Assembly (NCBI GenBank): GCA_945881735.1
Contig: CAMCVF010000009.1
Span: forward strand, 32,985 to 96,984
Direction of reading: 5' to 3'
Origin: Methylotenera oryzisoli
GTDB lineage: Bacteria > Pseudomonadota > Gammaproteobacteria > Burkholderiales > Methylophilaceae
Length of the DNA: 64,000 bases
The position numbers and the translations under genes are program-made. Each line of letters opens with the position of its first letter. Position 1 is the first letter of the stretch. Of this stretch, positions 1 through 8,332 are shown piece after piece. The notes below the pieces were generated by a model. That model saw only the letters and a program-made list of their open reading frames with translations, did no database searches and was not told the DNA's origin.

Positions 1-101
1 TTTTAGCCATACATGAACTGCAAATGCCAGGCGGTAAACGCCAAACCGCGCAACAATTTGCGCAAGGCCAACATGTTAAATTAGGTGAATTTTTTAGCTA
101 A
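1..101 (+). CDS. fmt: Methionyl-tRNA formyltransferase, C-terminal end (partial)
   Basis: An open frame runs in from the left edge and stops at 99-101. The 32 visible residues contain ELQMPGGKR, then a QQF-AQG stretch and a final LGEFFS. This matches the C-terminal tail of Fmt, which formylates initiator Met-tRNA. The following htpX-rsmB-ntrY-ntrX order is what follows fmt in many betaproteobacteria, which supports the call. The catalytic domain lies outside the window, so the identification rests on a short tail plus synteny. Confidence 0.75.
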   Translation, partial: LAIHELQMPGGKRQTAQQFAQGQHVKLGEFFS

Positions 102-163
102 ATGCATCACTAATGCTTGAATTCAAATCAAATCAACAGCATATTAAGATCATTATGTTTAAT

Positions 164-193
164 TTGAATACAAGCGCTTTGCACGTGTATAAC
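164..193 (+). promoter_or_regulatory. Candidate sigma-70 promoter of htpX
   Basis: TTGAAT (164-169) and TATAAC (188-193) are separated by 18 bases. They lie just upstream of an AGGAG ribosome binding site and the htpX ATG. Matches to consensus are 4/6 and 5/6. HtpX genes are often under envelope- or heat-stress control in other bacteria; nothing in this site proves that here. Confidence 0.4.
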
Positions 194-207
194 GCTAGGA
201 GATTTCT

Positions 208-1077
208 ATGTTTGGTAACTGGTTAAAAACCTCAATCTTAATGGCGGCCATTGTCGCCTTATTTGGTACAGTGGGCGCTGCAGTAGGCGGCGGCACAGGC
301 ATGCTGATTGCGCTTTTATTTGCGGCCGGCATGAATATCTATACCTATTGGTTCTCAGATAAAGCAGTGCTAAAAATGTATGGCGCACAAGAAGTGATGC
401 CTGTGAATAACTACGGTGATGGCCAATTTCGCAATTATTACAATATGGTCAAAGAATTGGCACAAAATGCTGAATTGCCTATGCCAAAAGTGTATGTCAT
501 TAACGAAAACCAACCCAACGCCTTTGCCACTGGTCGCAACCCAGAGAATGCTGCCGTTGCTGCAACAACTGGCATTATGCAAATTTTAACCGAGCGCGAA
601 TTACGCGGCGTAATGGCGCATGAGTTAGCGCACGTTAAAAACCGAGACACACTGATTTCTACTATCTCTGCCAGCATGGCAGGTGCTATTGCTTCAATTG
701 CGCAATTTGGCATGTTCTTTGGAGGTGGCACCAGAGATGGTGAACGTAGTAGCCCAATTGTTGGCATTCTGATCATGTTTTTAGCGCCAATGTCCGCCAG
801 CTTGATTCAAATGGCGATTTCGCGCGGTCGCGAGTTTGAGGCAGACAAAATGGGCGCAGAGATTAGCAAAGACCCAAAAGCCTTAGCAAGCGCGTTAGAG
901 AAAATTCACAATTATGCGCATAAAATTCCAAATGAAACTGCAGAGGCGCATCCTGAAACGGGGCAAATGATGATTATCAACCCACTGTCTAGCGCTTCGT
1001 TTGATAGTTTATTTAGTACACATCCCAAGACTGAAGAGCGTGTACGCCGATTAATGGTAATAGCGAACGCGTCTTAA
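208..1077 (+). CDS. htpX: HtpX membrane zinc metalloprotease
   Basis: Family M48 integral-membrane protease that degrades damaged or misfolded inner-membrane proteins, acting beside FtsH. Two hydrophobic segments open the protein (about 5-27 and 30-48). The zinc motif HELAH is at residues 138-142 and the third ligand Glu is near 211 in GREFEAD. Two further hydrophobic segments lie between them (about 155-175 and 185-205). The length of 289 residues is normal for the family. An AGGAG ribosome binding site precedes the ATG. The gene stands between fmt and rsmB with 162 bases after it. All catalytic residues appear intact. Confidence 0.95.
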   Translation: MFGNWLKTSILMAAIVALFGTVGAAVGGGTGMLIALLFAAGMNIYTYWFSDKAVLKMYGAQEVMPVNNYGDGQFRNYYNMVKELAQNAELPMPKVYVINENQPNAFATGRNPENAAVAATTGIMQILTERELRGVMAHELAHVKNRDTLISTISASMAGAIASIAQFGMFFGGGTRDGERSSPIVGILIMFLAPMSASLIQMAISRGREFEADKMGAEISKDPKALASALEKIHNYAHKIPNETAEAHPETGQMMIINPLSSASFDSLFSTHPKTEERVRRLMVIANAS

Positions 1078-1239
1078 ACTAAATCTAAAGGACGAAGGTA
1101 ATTTAAGGCTAGAAAACTCCAAACTACCGACATTCTGGCTATCGCTATAAATGCCGGTTTTAAGGCCTTGCTTAATACTGTGCCATGCAAGCAGCATATC
1201 AAGTAAAATCGAGTCATCTTAAAAAAACAAGAGTTATCT

Positions 1240-2538
1240 TTGTACATTTCACAACAAATCGCTGCTATTGCAGTGTCTCAAGTGTTATCTGGCCGCAACC
1301 TTACGTTGGCGTTGCCAGATGCGCTTAAATCGTATCCTAGCGCCACACCGCAACAGCGCGGAGCAGCAGCAGATTTAAGTTACGGTACGCTGCGTTTTTA
1401 TGGCGAAGTAAACGCTTACTTGGTCAAGCTGCTTGAAAAACCCTTAACTAATGAGTATATCACTGCACTTTTATTGGTAGCTATTTATCAGTTATTACAT
1501 GACAAAGCCGATGACTTTACAGTAGTGAATCAGGCGGTGCAGGCAGCAAGTTATGCCAAGCCACGTTGGGCTAAAGGTTTGGTGAATGGTGTTTTGAGAA
1601 ACTTTTTGCGCCAAAAAGACGGGCTAAGTCAGCAAGTTAAAGCAGATACAAAAAGCAACGAAGTGACACTCTATTCTTATCCACAATGGTGGATAAATAA
1701 ACTTAAAAATCAATATCCTGCCTCTTGGCAGAGCATTTTAACAACAGGTAACGCACATCCTCCCATGACTTTGCGCGTGAATGCGCAAAAAACCAGCGCT
1801 AAAGAGTATGTGCAATTGCTAGCGCGCCAAGATATTATGGCAAGCCAAGTGGGTGAATATGCGGTGATTTTAGAACAGCCAATTTCTGTCGATAAAATAC
1901 CCGGTTTTACCGATGGCGTGGTTTCTGTGCAAGATTATGGCGCACAGTTAGCCCCTAATTTACTGGATGTGCAGGCAGGCATGACTGTATTAGATGCATG
2001 TTGCGCGCCAGGTGGCAAAACAGGCCATATTTTAGAGCTATATGAAACAAAACTAACCGCACTGGATAACGATGCCAGCCGTTTAGAACGTGTGAAAAGC
2101 AATCTAAATCGCTTAAACTTAAACGCCAATTTACAACTAGGCGATGCAGCCAATTGGCAATCCAGCCAAGCTTTTGAGCGCATTTTGGCGGATGTACCAT
2201 GTACAGCATCGGGTATTGTAAGGCGTCATGTCGATATTAAATGGTTGCGTCGCGAATCGGATATTGCTTTTTTTGCCGCGCAGCAAGCGTTAATTTTGGC
2301 TAATTTGTGGCAATTATTAGCAAAAGGCGGTAAATTACTCTATGTGACTTGTTCGATTTTTAATGAAGAAAATCAACAACAAATAGATGCTTTTTTACTT
2401 AAAAACCATGATGCGACTCAACTGCCATTAAATCTGACGAATGTACACCATCAAACTATTCATCGCACGCATGGCCAACTTATTCCTAACAGTCTGCACG
2501 ATGGTCTTTTTTACGCATTATTACAAAAAACTGCGTAA
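1240..2538 (+). CDS. rsmB: 16S rRNA (cytosine-967-C5)-methyltransferase RsmB
   Basis: SAM-dependent enzyme that makes m5C967 in 16S rRNA. The N-terminal 130 or so residues form a NusB-like RNA-binding domain. The methyltransferase domain follows, with the SAM motif DACCAPGGKTG starting at residue 252, the DVPC motif (Cys 321) and the catalytic Cys 371 in YVTCSIF. All needed residues are present. The start is TTG at 1240, chosen because the MYISQQIAA N-terminus begins the NusB domain directly and no better ATG exists. The 3' end overlaps the next gene, suggesting translational coupling. Confidence 0.93.
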   Translation: MYISQQIAAIAVSQVLSGRNLTLALPDALKSYPSATPQQRGAAADLSYGTLRFYGEVNAYLVKLLEKPLTNEYITALLLVAIYQLLHDKADDFTVVNQAVQAASYAKPRWAKGLVNGVLRNFLRQKDGLSQQVKADTKSNEVTLYSYPQWWINKLKNQYPASWQSILTTGNAHPPMTLRVNAQKTSAKEYVQLLARQDIMASQVGEYAVILEQPISVDKIPGFTDGVVSVQDYGAQLAPNLLDVQAGMTVLDACCAPGGKTGHILELYETKLTALDNDASRLERVKSNLNRLNLNANLQLGDAANWQSSQAFERILADVPCTASGIVRRHVDIKWLRRESDIAFFAAQQALILANLWQLLAKGGKLLYVTCSIFNEENQQQIDAFLLKNHDATQLPLNLTNVHHQTIHRTHGQLIPNSLHDGLFYALLQKTA

Positions 2539-3166
2539 GGGCATCCTTATAGCGTGGGCATTTACGCTGATTAGCCTCTGCACAACTGCGTTTGCCGCAG
2601 GTGGCAGTATTGATATTAAATATGCCGATTTACAGCCATTAGACGATTTTTACGCACTTTCTGCTAAGGTTGAAGTTAGCTTTGATGACACAATTGAAGC
2701 AGCCATTAATAAAGGTGTGCCATTACATTTTTTAATTGAGTTTCAAGTAGTTAGACCATATAAATATTGGTTTGATGATGAAATTGTGACGGCAACTCGC
2801 AGTATGGTTTTGAGTTACCATGCTCTAAGCCGCCAATATTTGGTGACGCGCGGAGCACATCAAAAATCGTTTGAATCGCTTGCTGAGGCTGCGCAAGAAC
2901 TGATGATTATTAGCGATTGGAAAGTGCTGGATAAAGCACTGATAGAAAAAAATGAGGCTTATAACGCTGCCTTATTGGTGCGGCTAGACCAAACAAAATT
3001 ACCAAAAGCCATCCAAGTAGACGCCATATCTTCTGAAAAATGGAATTTATCCTCACAAAAACTTGAATGGCCGCTAAAAGATTTGTGGTTTAAAGAGCCT
3101 TTAAATAAAGATTCTTTAGCAAAAGAAACCCCTATCAAAGAATCTGGCAATAAAGAACTCAAATGA
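2501..3166 (+). CDS. DUF4390 secreted/periplasmic protein
   Basis: Protein of about 221 residues with a basic N-terminus (YYKKLRKG) followed by a hydrophobic stretch ending in TTAFAA, a likely signal peptide. The rest resembles the DUF4390 family, found between rsmB and ntrY in many betaproteobacteria. Its molecular function is unknown. The frame is open from 2441, but the ATG at 2501 places the signal peptide near the start and gives a 38-base overlap with rsmB, so I prefer it. The C-terminal 35 residues are a low-complexity Lys/Glu tail. Linkage to NtrY suggests an envelope-related role, which is an inference. Confidence 0.75.
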   Translation: MVFFTHYYKKLRKGILIAWAFTLISLCTTAFAAGGSIDIKYADLQPLDDFYALSAKVEVSFDDTIEAAINKGVPLHFLIEFQVVRPYKYWFDDEIVTATRSMVLSYHALSRQYLVTRGAHQKSFESLAEAAQELMIISDWKVLDKALIEKNEAYNAALLVRLDQTKLPKAIQVDAISSEKWNLSSQKLEWPLKDLWFKEPLNKDSLAKETPIKESGNKELK

Positions 3167-3185
3167 GTTTATCGCCCAATAACTG

Positions 3186-5495
3186 ATGAGATATATTGTA
3201 TTTGCAAGTGTTGCTTTAGGTGTAGTACTTCTATACTTGCTTTCACTAGCCAGCACCAACACTGCCACCGCAAGCGATTATTACAAAATTCTACTGTATC
3301 TAAATATCGGTTTAGCAGGTGTATTGGTAATACTTATCGCTATTCAACTTTGGCATTTATACAAAAAAATTAAAACTGGCGTCATGGGTAGCCGCCTAAC
3401 GTTGCGCCTGTTAGGTACTTTTGCCATGATGGCAATTATTCCTGGTTTAATTGTATATTTAGTAAGCGTTAACTTTTTAACGCGCTCTATCGAATCTTGG
3501 TTTAATGTGAAAGTAGAATCGGCACTTGATGGTGGCTTGAGTTTAGGGCAACGCGCCTTGGATATTATGCTGCAAGATGTAGAAGAAAAAGCCGAAAATA
3601 TGGCGAATAGTTTAGCCTTTTTACCATCACGTAGCCATTATAGTTTATTAAACGATTTACGCGAGAAATCGGGCATACAAGATGCTGTTTTGCTTACGCC
3701 GCAAGGTCGTATTATTTCGGTTTCTAGTAGTGATGCGAGTAGTTTCTTGCCAGAACTTCCGAGCATTCCACAACTACGCCAAGCACAAAGCCGCGTATAT
3801 GGAAAAATTGAGCCAATACCCAATAAGGGCATATATTTGAGGGTGTTAGCGCCAGTTAACTCGCAAGAGCTAGCAGGTGAGGTGCGTATTTTGCAATTGT
3901 TGCAGCCAGTACCAAAATCGCTTTCTAACACGGCAGAAGCAGTGCAAGACGTTTACCGCGATTATCAAGAGCTATCTTACAGCCGTAACTCGCTTAAAGA
4001 TGTATTCGCGCTGACGCTAACACTAGTATTAATGCTGGCAATGCTATCCGCTTTGGCCATTGCTTTTATCTTAAGCCGCCGTATCACACAGCCTTTGACG
4101 GTTCTGGCAGAAGGTACACGCGCAATTGCCAGTGGTGATTACAGCTCTATGCTGCCAGAGCATGGCGAAGATGAGTTGGGTATATTGGTTAAATCGTTTA
4201 ATAGCATGACGCGCCAATTAAATGATGCGACTAAAGCCACTGAAAGAAATCGCACCAGAGTAGAAGCGGCACGAAGCTACTTAGAAACCATTTTGGCTCA
4301 CCTGTCATCAGGCGTGTTAGCTATTAACGAAAAGGGTGAGTTACGCACTTATAACTTAACCGCCAGCAACATTTTAGGCTTAAATTTAGCACAATTTGAA
4401 AACCATCAATTTTCCAAAATTTGCGAAAATCATCCTTTCTTAGCGGAGTTTATTAGCATCGTAAAAGCGCATTTTGAGCTGACCAAGGCGGAAGATTTTG
4501 CTAAAACTGAGTTATCACGCCAAATTGACATTGTAAATCCACAAGGCAGGCAATTGTTGTTAGTAAAGGCTACACGATTGCCAAATGATAATCGCGCTGG
4601 CAGTGGCGATAACGGTTTTGTGGTGGTGTTTGACGATGTAACAACTATGGTGCAAGCGCAGCGCGATGCGGCTTGGGGTGAAGTAGCGCGCAGGCTTGCG
4701 CATGAAATCAAAAACCCATTGACACCGATTCAGCTATCGGCCGAACGCTTGCAGCATAAATTAAGTGCAAAATTAAACACCACTGATGCCATCATGTTGA
4801 AGCGCGCCACTGATACAATCGTTAACCAAGTGAGTGCAATGAAAACCATGGTGAACGAGTTTAGCGAATATGCCCGCGCACCTTCGGCTAATTTGACTCG
4901 CCTCAATATAAATCAGCTTATTTGCGATGTATCGGCTTTATATGAAAATGCGCGCGATGAGTTAATGGATTCAGAACAAAAATCAGCACCAATTAAAGCG
5001 AGTGATAGTGTGCAAATTGAGTATGATTTAATGCCGAATATGCCCGATATTTTAGGTGACGCCACCATGTTACGGCAGGTACTACATAATTTAATGCAAA
5101 ATGCGCAAGATGCGCTATTAAATGTTGATGGCTCGCTTCGGATTAAAAATCCCGAAATTTTGGTGCAGACCAGCTTTAACGAATCAACCATTAAATTAGT
5201 GGTAAAAGACAATGGTCATGGTTTTCCTGCCGCTATTATTTCGCATGCGTTTGAGCCTTATGTTACAACTAAAGATCATGGTACTGGCCTGGGTTTAGCC
5301 ATTGTTAAAAAAATGGTGGATGAGCATGCAGGTCAAATTAAAATAGAAAACAATTCATCAGGCGGTGCAAGTGTCACCATTATATTGCCGCTTGAAACAG
5401 ATCATTTAAAACAAAAAAATATGGCGCGCAATATAGAGGTGGCTAATAGTAGCAATTCTCAAAGTTTAATCAGCAATACTCAAAAAAATCGGTAA
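3186..5495 (+). CDS. ntrY: NtrY-type membrane sensor histidine kinase
   Basis: Sensor kinase of the NtrY class, partner of the response regulator encoded 13 bases downstream. Three hydrophobic segments occupy the first 110 residues, then comes an extracytoplasmic region and another membrane segment near 275-295. A HAMP domain and a PAS-like domain precede the kinase core. The phospho-acceptor is His 506 in RLAHEIKNPLTP. ATPase boxes follow: the N box near MLRQVLHNLMQNAQDA, DNGHGF, and GTGLGLAIVKK. Length (769) is typical. NtrYX systems respond to nitrogen, redox or envelope cues in different bacteria; the signal here cannot be read from sequence. Confidence 0.9.
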   Translation: MRYIVFASVALGVVLLYLLSLASTNTATASDYYKILLYLNIGLAGVLVILIAIQLWHLYKKIKTGVMGSRLTLRLLGTFAMMAIIPGLIVYLVSVNFLTRSIESWFNVKVESALDGGLSLGQRALDIMLQDVEEKAENMANSLAFLPSRSHYSLLNDLREKSGIQDAVLLTPQGRIISVSSSDASSFLPELPSIPQLRQAQSRVYGKIEPIPNKGIYLRVLAPVNSQELAGEVRILQLLQPVPKSLSNTAEAVQDVYRDYQELSYSRNSLKDVFALTLTLVLMLAMLSALAIAFILSRRITQPLTVLAEGTRAIASGDYSSMLPEHGEDELGILVKSFNSMTRQLNDATKATERNRTRVEAARSYLETILAHLSSGVLAINEKGELRTYNLTASNILGLNLAQFENHQFSKICENHPFLAEFISIVKAHFELTKAEDFAKTELSRQIDIVNPQGRQLLLVKATRLPNDNRAGSGDNGFVVVFDDVTTMVQAQRDAAWGEVARRLAHEIKNPLTPIQLSAERLQHKLSAKLNTTDAIMLKRATDTIVNQVSAMKTMVNEFSEYARAPSANLTRLNINQLICDVSALYENARDELMDSEQKSAPIKASDSVQIEYDLMPNMPDILGDATMLRQVLHNLMQNAQDALLNVDGSLRIKNPEILVQTSFNESTIKLVVKDNGHGFPAAIISHAFEPYVTTKDHGTGLGLAIVKKMVDEHAGQIKIENNSSGGASVTIILPLETDHLKQKNMARNIEVANSSNSQSLISNTQKNR

Positions 5496-5508
5496 CGAAA
5501 GTATAAGC

Positions 5509-6777
5509 ATGGCATCACAACATATTTTAGTGGTGGATGACGAAATTGGCATTCGCGAGTTATTAAGAGACATTTTAGAAGACGAAGGTCACCATATCAC
5601 CCTGGCAGAAAATGCTCAGGCAGCCAGAGATGCACGATTAAAACAGCGGCCAGATTTGGTGTTGCTCGATATTTGGATGCCTGATTGCGATGGTATTAGT
5701 CTATTAAAAGAATGGGGTAATGCTGGATTGCTGACCATGCCAGTGGTGATGATGTCTGGACACGGCACGATTGATACAGCGGTAGAAGCCACACGAATCG
5801 GTGCATTTGATTTCTTAGAAAAACCAATCGCCTTACAAAAGTTGCTAAAAACCGTAGCGGCCGCGCTAAAACATGCCGAAAATATGCCAAAGAACGAGAT
5901 GAATATAGCTAGCTTTGGCAAAAGCTTAGTGATTAACGAATTAAAACAACGCTTGGAGCAAATATCACGAACCAAAAATGCCTTGTTATTGATTGGCAAA
6001 AAAGGCGGTAGCGTAGAGCTTTGTGCGCGCTTTTTGCACGTAGCAGGCACGCCATGGTTAAGTTTATCCGAATACGAAAAACTGGCAAACGCGCCATTAG
6101 AAATACTTGAATACGCGCGTGATGGCATTGTTTTTATTGAGGAAGTGGCCGCCTTGCAAAAAACCGAACAAAAAGGCTTGCAACTGTTATTGACTAAAGC
6201 AGAGAAATATCAAGCACGCGTGGTATGCGCCAGCGCTTTCAGCTTGACGCATTTAGCTAACAATACTCAATTTGATTACAATCTGTTTCAAATGCTTTCG
6301 CAAAGCACTTTAAAAGTACCTGCGCTAAACGACCACAAAGAAGATATACCAGATTTAGCCAGTGCAATGGCGAGCTTACTAGCAGAAACTTCGGGAGCCG
6401 ATTATAAGAGCTTTGATGTGGCAGCCTTAAATGCATTAAGAAATGCCGACTGGCCAGGTGATTTAGCTGAATTAGAAGCGGTGGTGCAAAATGCGATGTT
6501 AAGTTGTTTATCAGACAAAATTACGCTTGATGATGTGAACAGAGTTTTGGAACAATTTACTGTCAGTGAAACACTTCAACCGGCGACTGCAAAAACGTTG
6601 CCAGTAGAACTTGTGCAACCGTTACGCGAAGCACGTGATGATTTTGAGCGCTTTTATTTTCAACATCATATGAAGCTGATTAACAATAATATGAGTAAAC
6701 TAGCCGAGACTTCTGGTTTAGAGCGCACACATTTGTATCGAAAATTAAAACAGCTAGGTATTAAAATTAAAGGCTAG
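5509..6777 (+). CDS. ntrX: NtrX-like response regulator with a degenerate sigma-54 ATPase domain
   Basis: An intact receiver domain (residues 1-125) has acidic pocket residues near 11-12, phospho-acceptor Asp 54 in LLDIW and Lys near 104. The central AAA+ domain is eroded. The Walker A position reads GKKGGSVE near 163 instead of GESGTGKE, the GAFTGA loop is missing, and Walker B has become VFIEEV. A Fis-type helix-turn-helix remains at the C-terminus (about 385-422, ending TSGLERTHLYRKLKQLG). It should therefore bind DNA in a phosphorylation-dependent way but is unlikely to activate sigma-54 by ATP hydrolysis. Pairing with ntrY is clear from adjacency. Confidence 0.85.
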   Translation: MASQHILVVDDEIGIRELLRDILEDEGHHITLAENAQAARDARLKQRPDLVLLDIWMPDCDGISLLKEWGNAGLLTMPVVMMSGHGTIDTAVEATRIGAFDFLEKPIALQKLLKTVAAALKHAENMPKNEMNIASFGKSLVINELKQRLEQISRTKNALLLIGKKGGSVELCARFLHVAGTPWLSLSEYEKLANAPLEILEYARDGIVFIEEVAALQKTEQKGLQLLLTKAEKYQARVVCASAFSLTHLANNTQFDYNLFQMLSQSTLKVPALNDHKEDIPDLASAMASLLAETSGADYKSFDVAALNALRNADWPGDLAELEAVVQNAMLSCLSDKITLDDVNRVLEQFTVSETLQPATAKTLPVELVQPLREARDDFERFYFQHHMKLINNNMSKLAETSGLERTHLYRKLKQLGIKIKG

Positions 6778-6794
6778 TGATTAAGGGCTAAATG

Positions 6795-7565
6795 CTAAAC
6801 TAGATCAAGCGTTAATACTACAGGTGCATGATCGGAAGGGCGTTCTAGCCTACGCGGGGCTTTGTCAATAACGCAACCTGAACACTTAGTTTTAAGGGCA
6901 TCGCTTACCAAAATATGGTCAATACGCATACCAAAATTGCGCCTAAAACCCATCATTCGGTAATCCCACCAAGTAAAGCTTTTGTCTGCCTGTTCAAATA
7001 ATCTAAAGCTATCATGCAAGCCAAGACTGGTTAAGCGTTGAAACGCCTCACGTTCGCGTGGACTGACTAAAATCTGCCCTACCCAAGCGTCTGGGTCATG
7101 ACAGTCTCGGTCTTCTGGCGCAATATTATAGTCTCCCAATAACACCAAATTAGGGTACTTTTTAAGTTCATCGGTAAGCCAAAGCGTTAACGCATCCAGC
7201 CAGCGCATTTTATAAAGATATTTATCAGAATCCACCGCCTGTCCATTGACAATATAGACACACACAACACGGATACCATTAATAGTCGCACTAATCACAC
7301 GCTGCTGCTCATCCTCAAAATTCAAGATGCCGCGCTCAACATCGGTCATGACATGGCGGCTTAGAATAGCCACACCATTATAGGTTTTTTGCCCTGCATG
7401 GATAGATTGGTAGCCAGCAGCCGCTAATTCAGCGTAAGGAAATTTACTATCCTCTTGCTTGGTTTCTTGCAGGCACAGCAGATCAATTGGATTATCGCGC
7501 AACCAATCCAACACATGCGATAAACGCACATTCAGCGAGTTGACATTCCACGTTGCTAACTTCAC
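6795..7565 (-). CDS. xth: Exodeoxyribonuclease III
   Basis: Mg-dependent AP endonuclease / 3'-5' exonuclease of the EEP superfamily, acting in base excision repair. Motifs in order are TWNVNSLNVRL at the N-terminus, CLQETKQED (metal-binding Glu), GDYNIAPED, the RIDHILVS motif and the terminal SDHAPVVL (catalytic His). The frame is open to a TTG at 7589, but homologues begin at the KLATWNVNS segment, so I place the start at the GTG at 7565, giving 256 residues, a normal length. It is convergent with ntrX with only 17 bases between the stops. Confidence 0.93.
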   Translation of the reverse strand: MKLATWNVNSLNVRLSHVLDWLRDNPIDLLCLQETKQEDSKFPYAELAAAGYQSIHAGQKTYNGVAILSRHVMTDVERGILNFEDEQQRVISATINGIRVVCVYIVNGQAVDSDKYLYKMRWLDALTLWLTDELKKYPNLVLLGDYNIAPEDRDCHDPDAWVGQILVSPREREAFQRLTSLGLHDSFRLFEQADKSFTWWDYRMMGFRRNFGMRIDHILVSDALKTKCSGCVIDKAPRRLERPSDHAPVVLTLDLV

Positions 7566-7661
7566 AGGCTTATTCCAATTTAATAACAATCTTTATTTTA
7601 GCATGCACTAAAAACCTCATTCGGTGATGTGGTAAAGTTTTGCCTTTTTTGGGCATTAAAT

Positions 7662-8309
7662 GTGATTAAAGCCGCAATATTTGATATGGATGGCCTATTA
7701 ATTGATTCTGAGCGCATCATTATGCAAGCCTGTATCGCCGTTGCCCGTGAGATAGGCATTACTTATACGCAGGCTGCATACACAGAGCTAATTGGCCGTT
7801 CTGGGCCAGATTCCACAAGCAGGATGATTGAACAATTAAACGGTGTAGAAAATTTTAATCGCGTCATGCAAGGCCTAGATTCAATTTTAGCCACGCACAA
7901 CCATACTTTTCCGTTAAAACATGGCGCATTAAATTTGCTTAAGCATTACCAAGCTAACAACATTATTTGCAGCGTGGCGTCTTCTTCCCCAACGCGACAT
8001 ATTACGCACCGCTTAAGCCAAGTAGGCGTGCTGGATTTTTTCAGCCATATTACTAGCGGCCAAGAAGTGATGCGTGGCAAACCCAGCCCCGATATTTACC
8101 TGTTTGCTGTTAAAAAGTTGGGATTAATTGCATCAGAATGTATGGTATTTGAAGATAGCGAAACGGGCGCTTGCGCTGCCATTGCAGCAGGCTTAAAGGT
8201 AGTGGTGGTGCCCGATTTATTACAACCGAGTGAGTTTGTTAGCGCAAATTGCCATGAAGTAGTTGAAAGCCTTCAAGATTGGTTAAATTATTTGCAGGAC
8301 AGGCAATAA
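7662..8309 (+). CDS. HAD-superfamily phosphatase/phosphomutase
   Basis: HAD subfamily IA hydrolase of about 215 residues. The nucleophile motif FDMDGLLIDSE is at the N-terminus, motif II is SVASSSPTRH, motif III Lys is in MRGKPSPDIY, and motif IV is MVFEDSETG. An alpha-helical cap lies between motifs I and II. The profile resembles sugar-phosphate phosphatases such as YniC/YqaB or beta-phosphoglucomutase; the substrate cannot be assigned. The frame opens at a GTG at 7629, but the GTG at 7662 puts the catalytic motif at the usual distance from the N-terminus. A strong hairpin overlaps its stop codon. Confidence 0.85.
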   Translation: MIKAAIFDMDGLLIDSERIIMQACIAVAREIGITYTQAAYTELIGRSGPDSTSRMIEQLNGVENFNRVMQGLDSILATHNHTFPLKHGALNLLKHYQANNIICSVASSSPTRHITHRLSQVGVLDFFSHITSGQEVMRGKPSPDIYLFAVKKLGLIASECMVFEDSETGACAAIAAGLKVVVVPDLLQPSEFVSANCHEVVESLQDWLNYLQDRQ

Positions 8310-8321
8310 TTTGCCTGTCCT
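8296..8321. terminator. Perfect 11-bp hairpin, probable bidirectional terminator
   Basis: AGGACAGGCAA (8296-8306) pairs perfectly with TTGCCTGTCCT (8311-8321) around a 4-base loop. It sits between the convergent HAD gene (ending 8309) and prlC (ending 8333). The stop codon of the HAD gene is in the loop. No strong T-run follows on either side, so efficiency as an intrinsic terminator is uncertain. Confidence 0.6.
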
Positions 8322-8332
8322 ACTTACTCAAA

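Noticed and set aside
6004..6015. GGCGGTAGCGTA, also 11/12 to the ops element, on the plus strand inside ntrX
   Set aside because: It lies inside the coding sequence and encodes Gly-Gly-Ser-Val in a Gly/Lys-rich segment, with no RfaH-type context. It is a warning that such matches can occur by chance in this window.
6774..6813. Small inverted repeat CTAGT/ACTAG between ntrX and xth
   Set aside because: Only 5 bases with a long loop; not distinguishable from chance.
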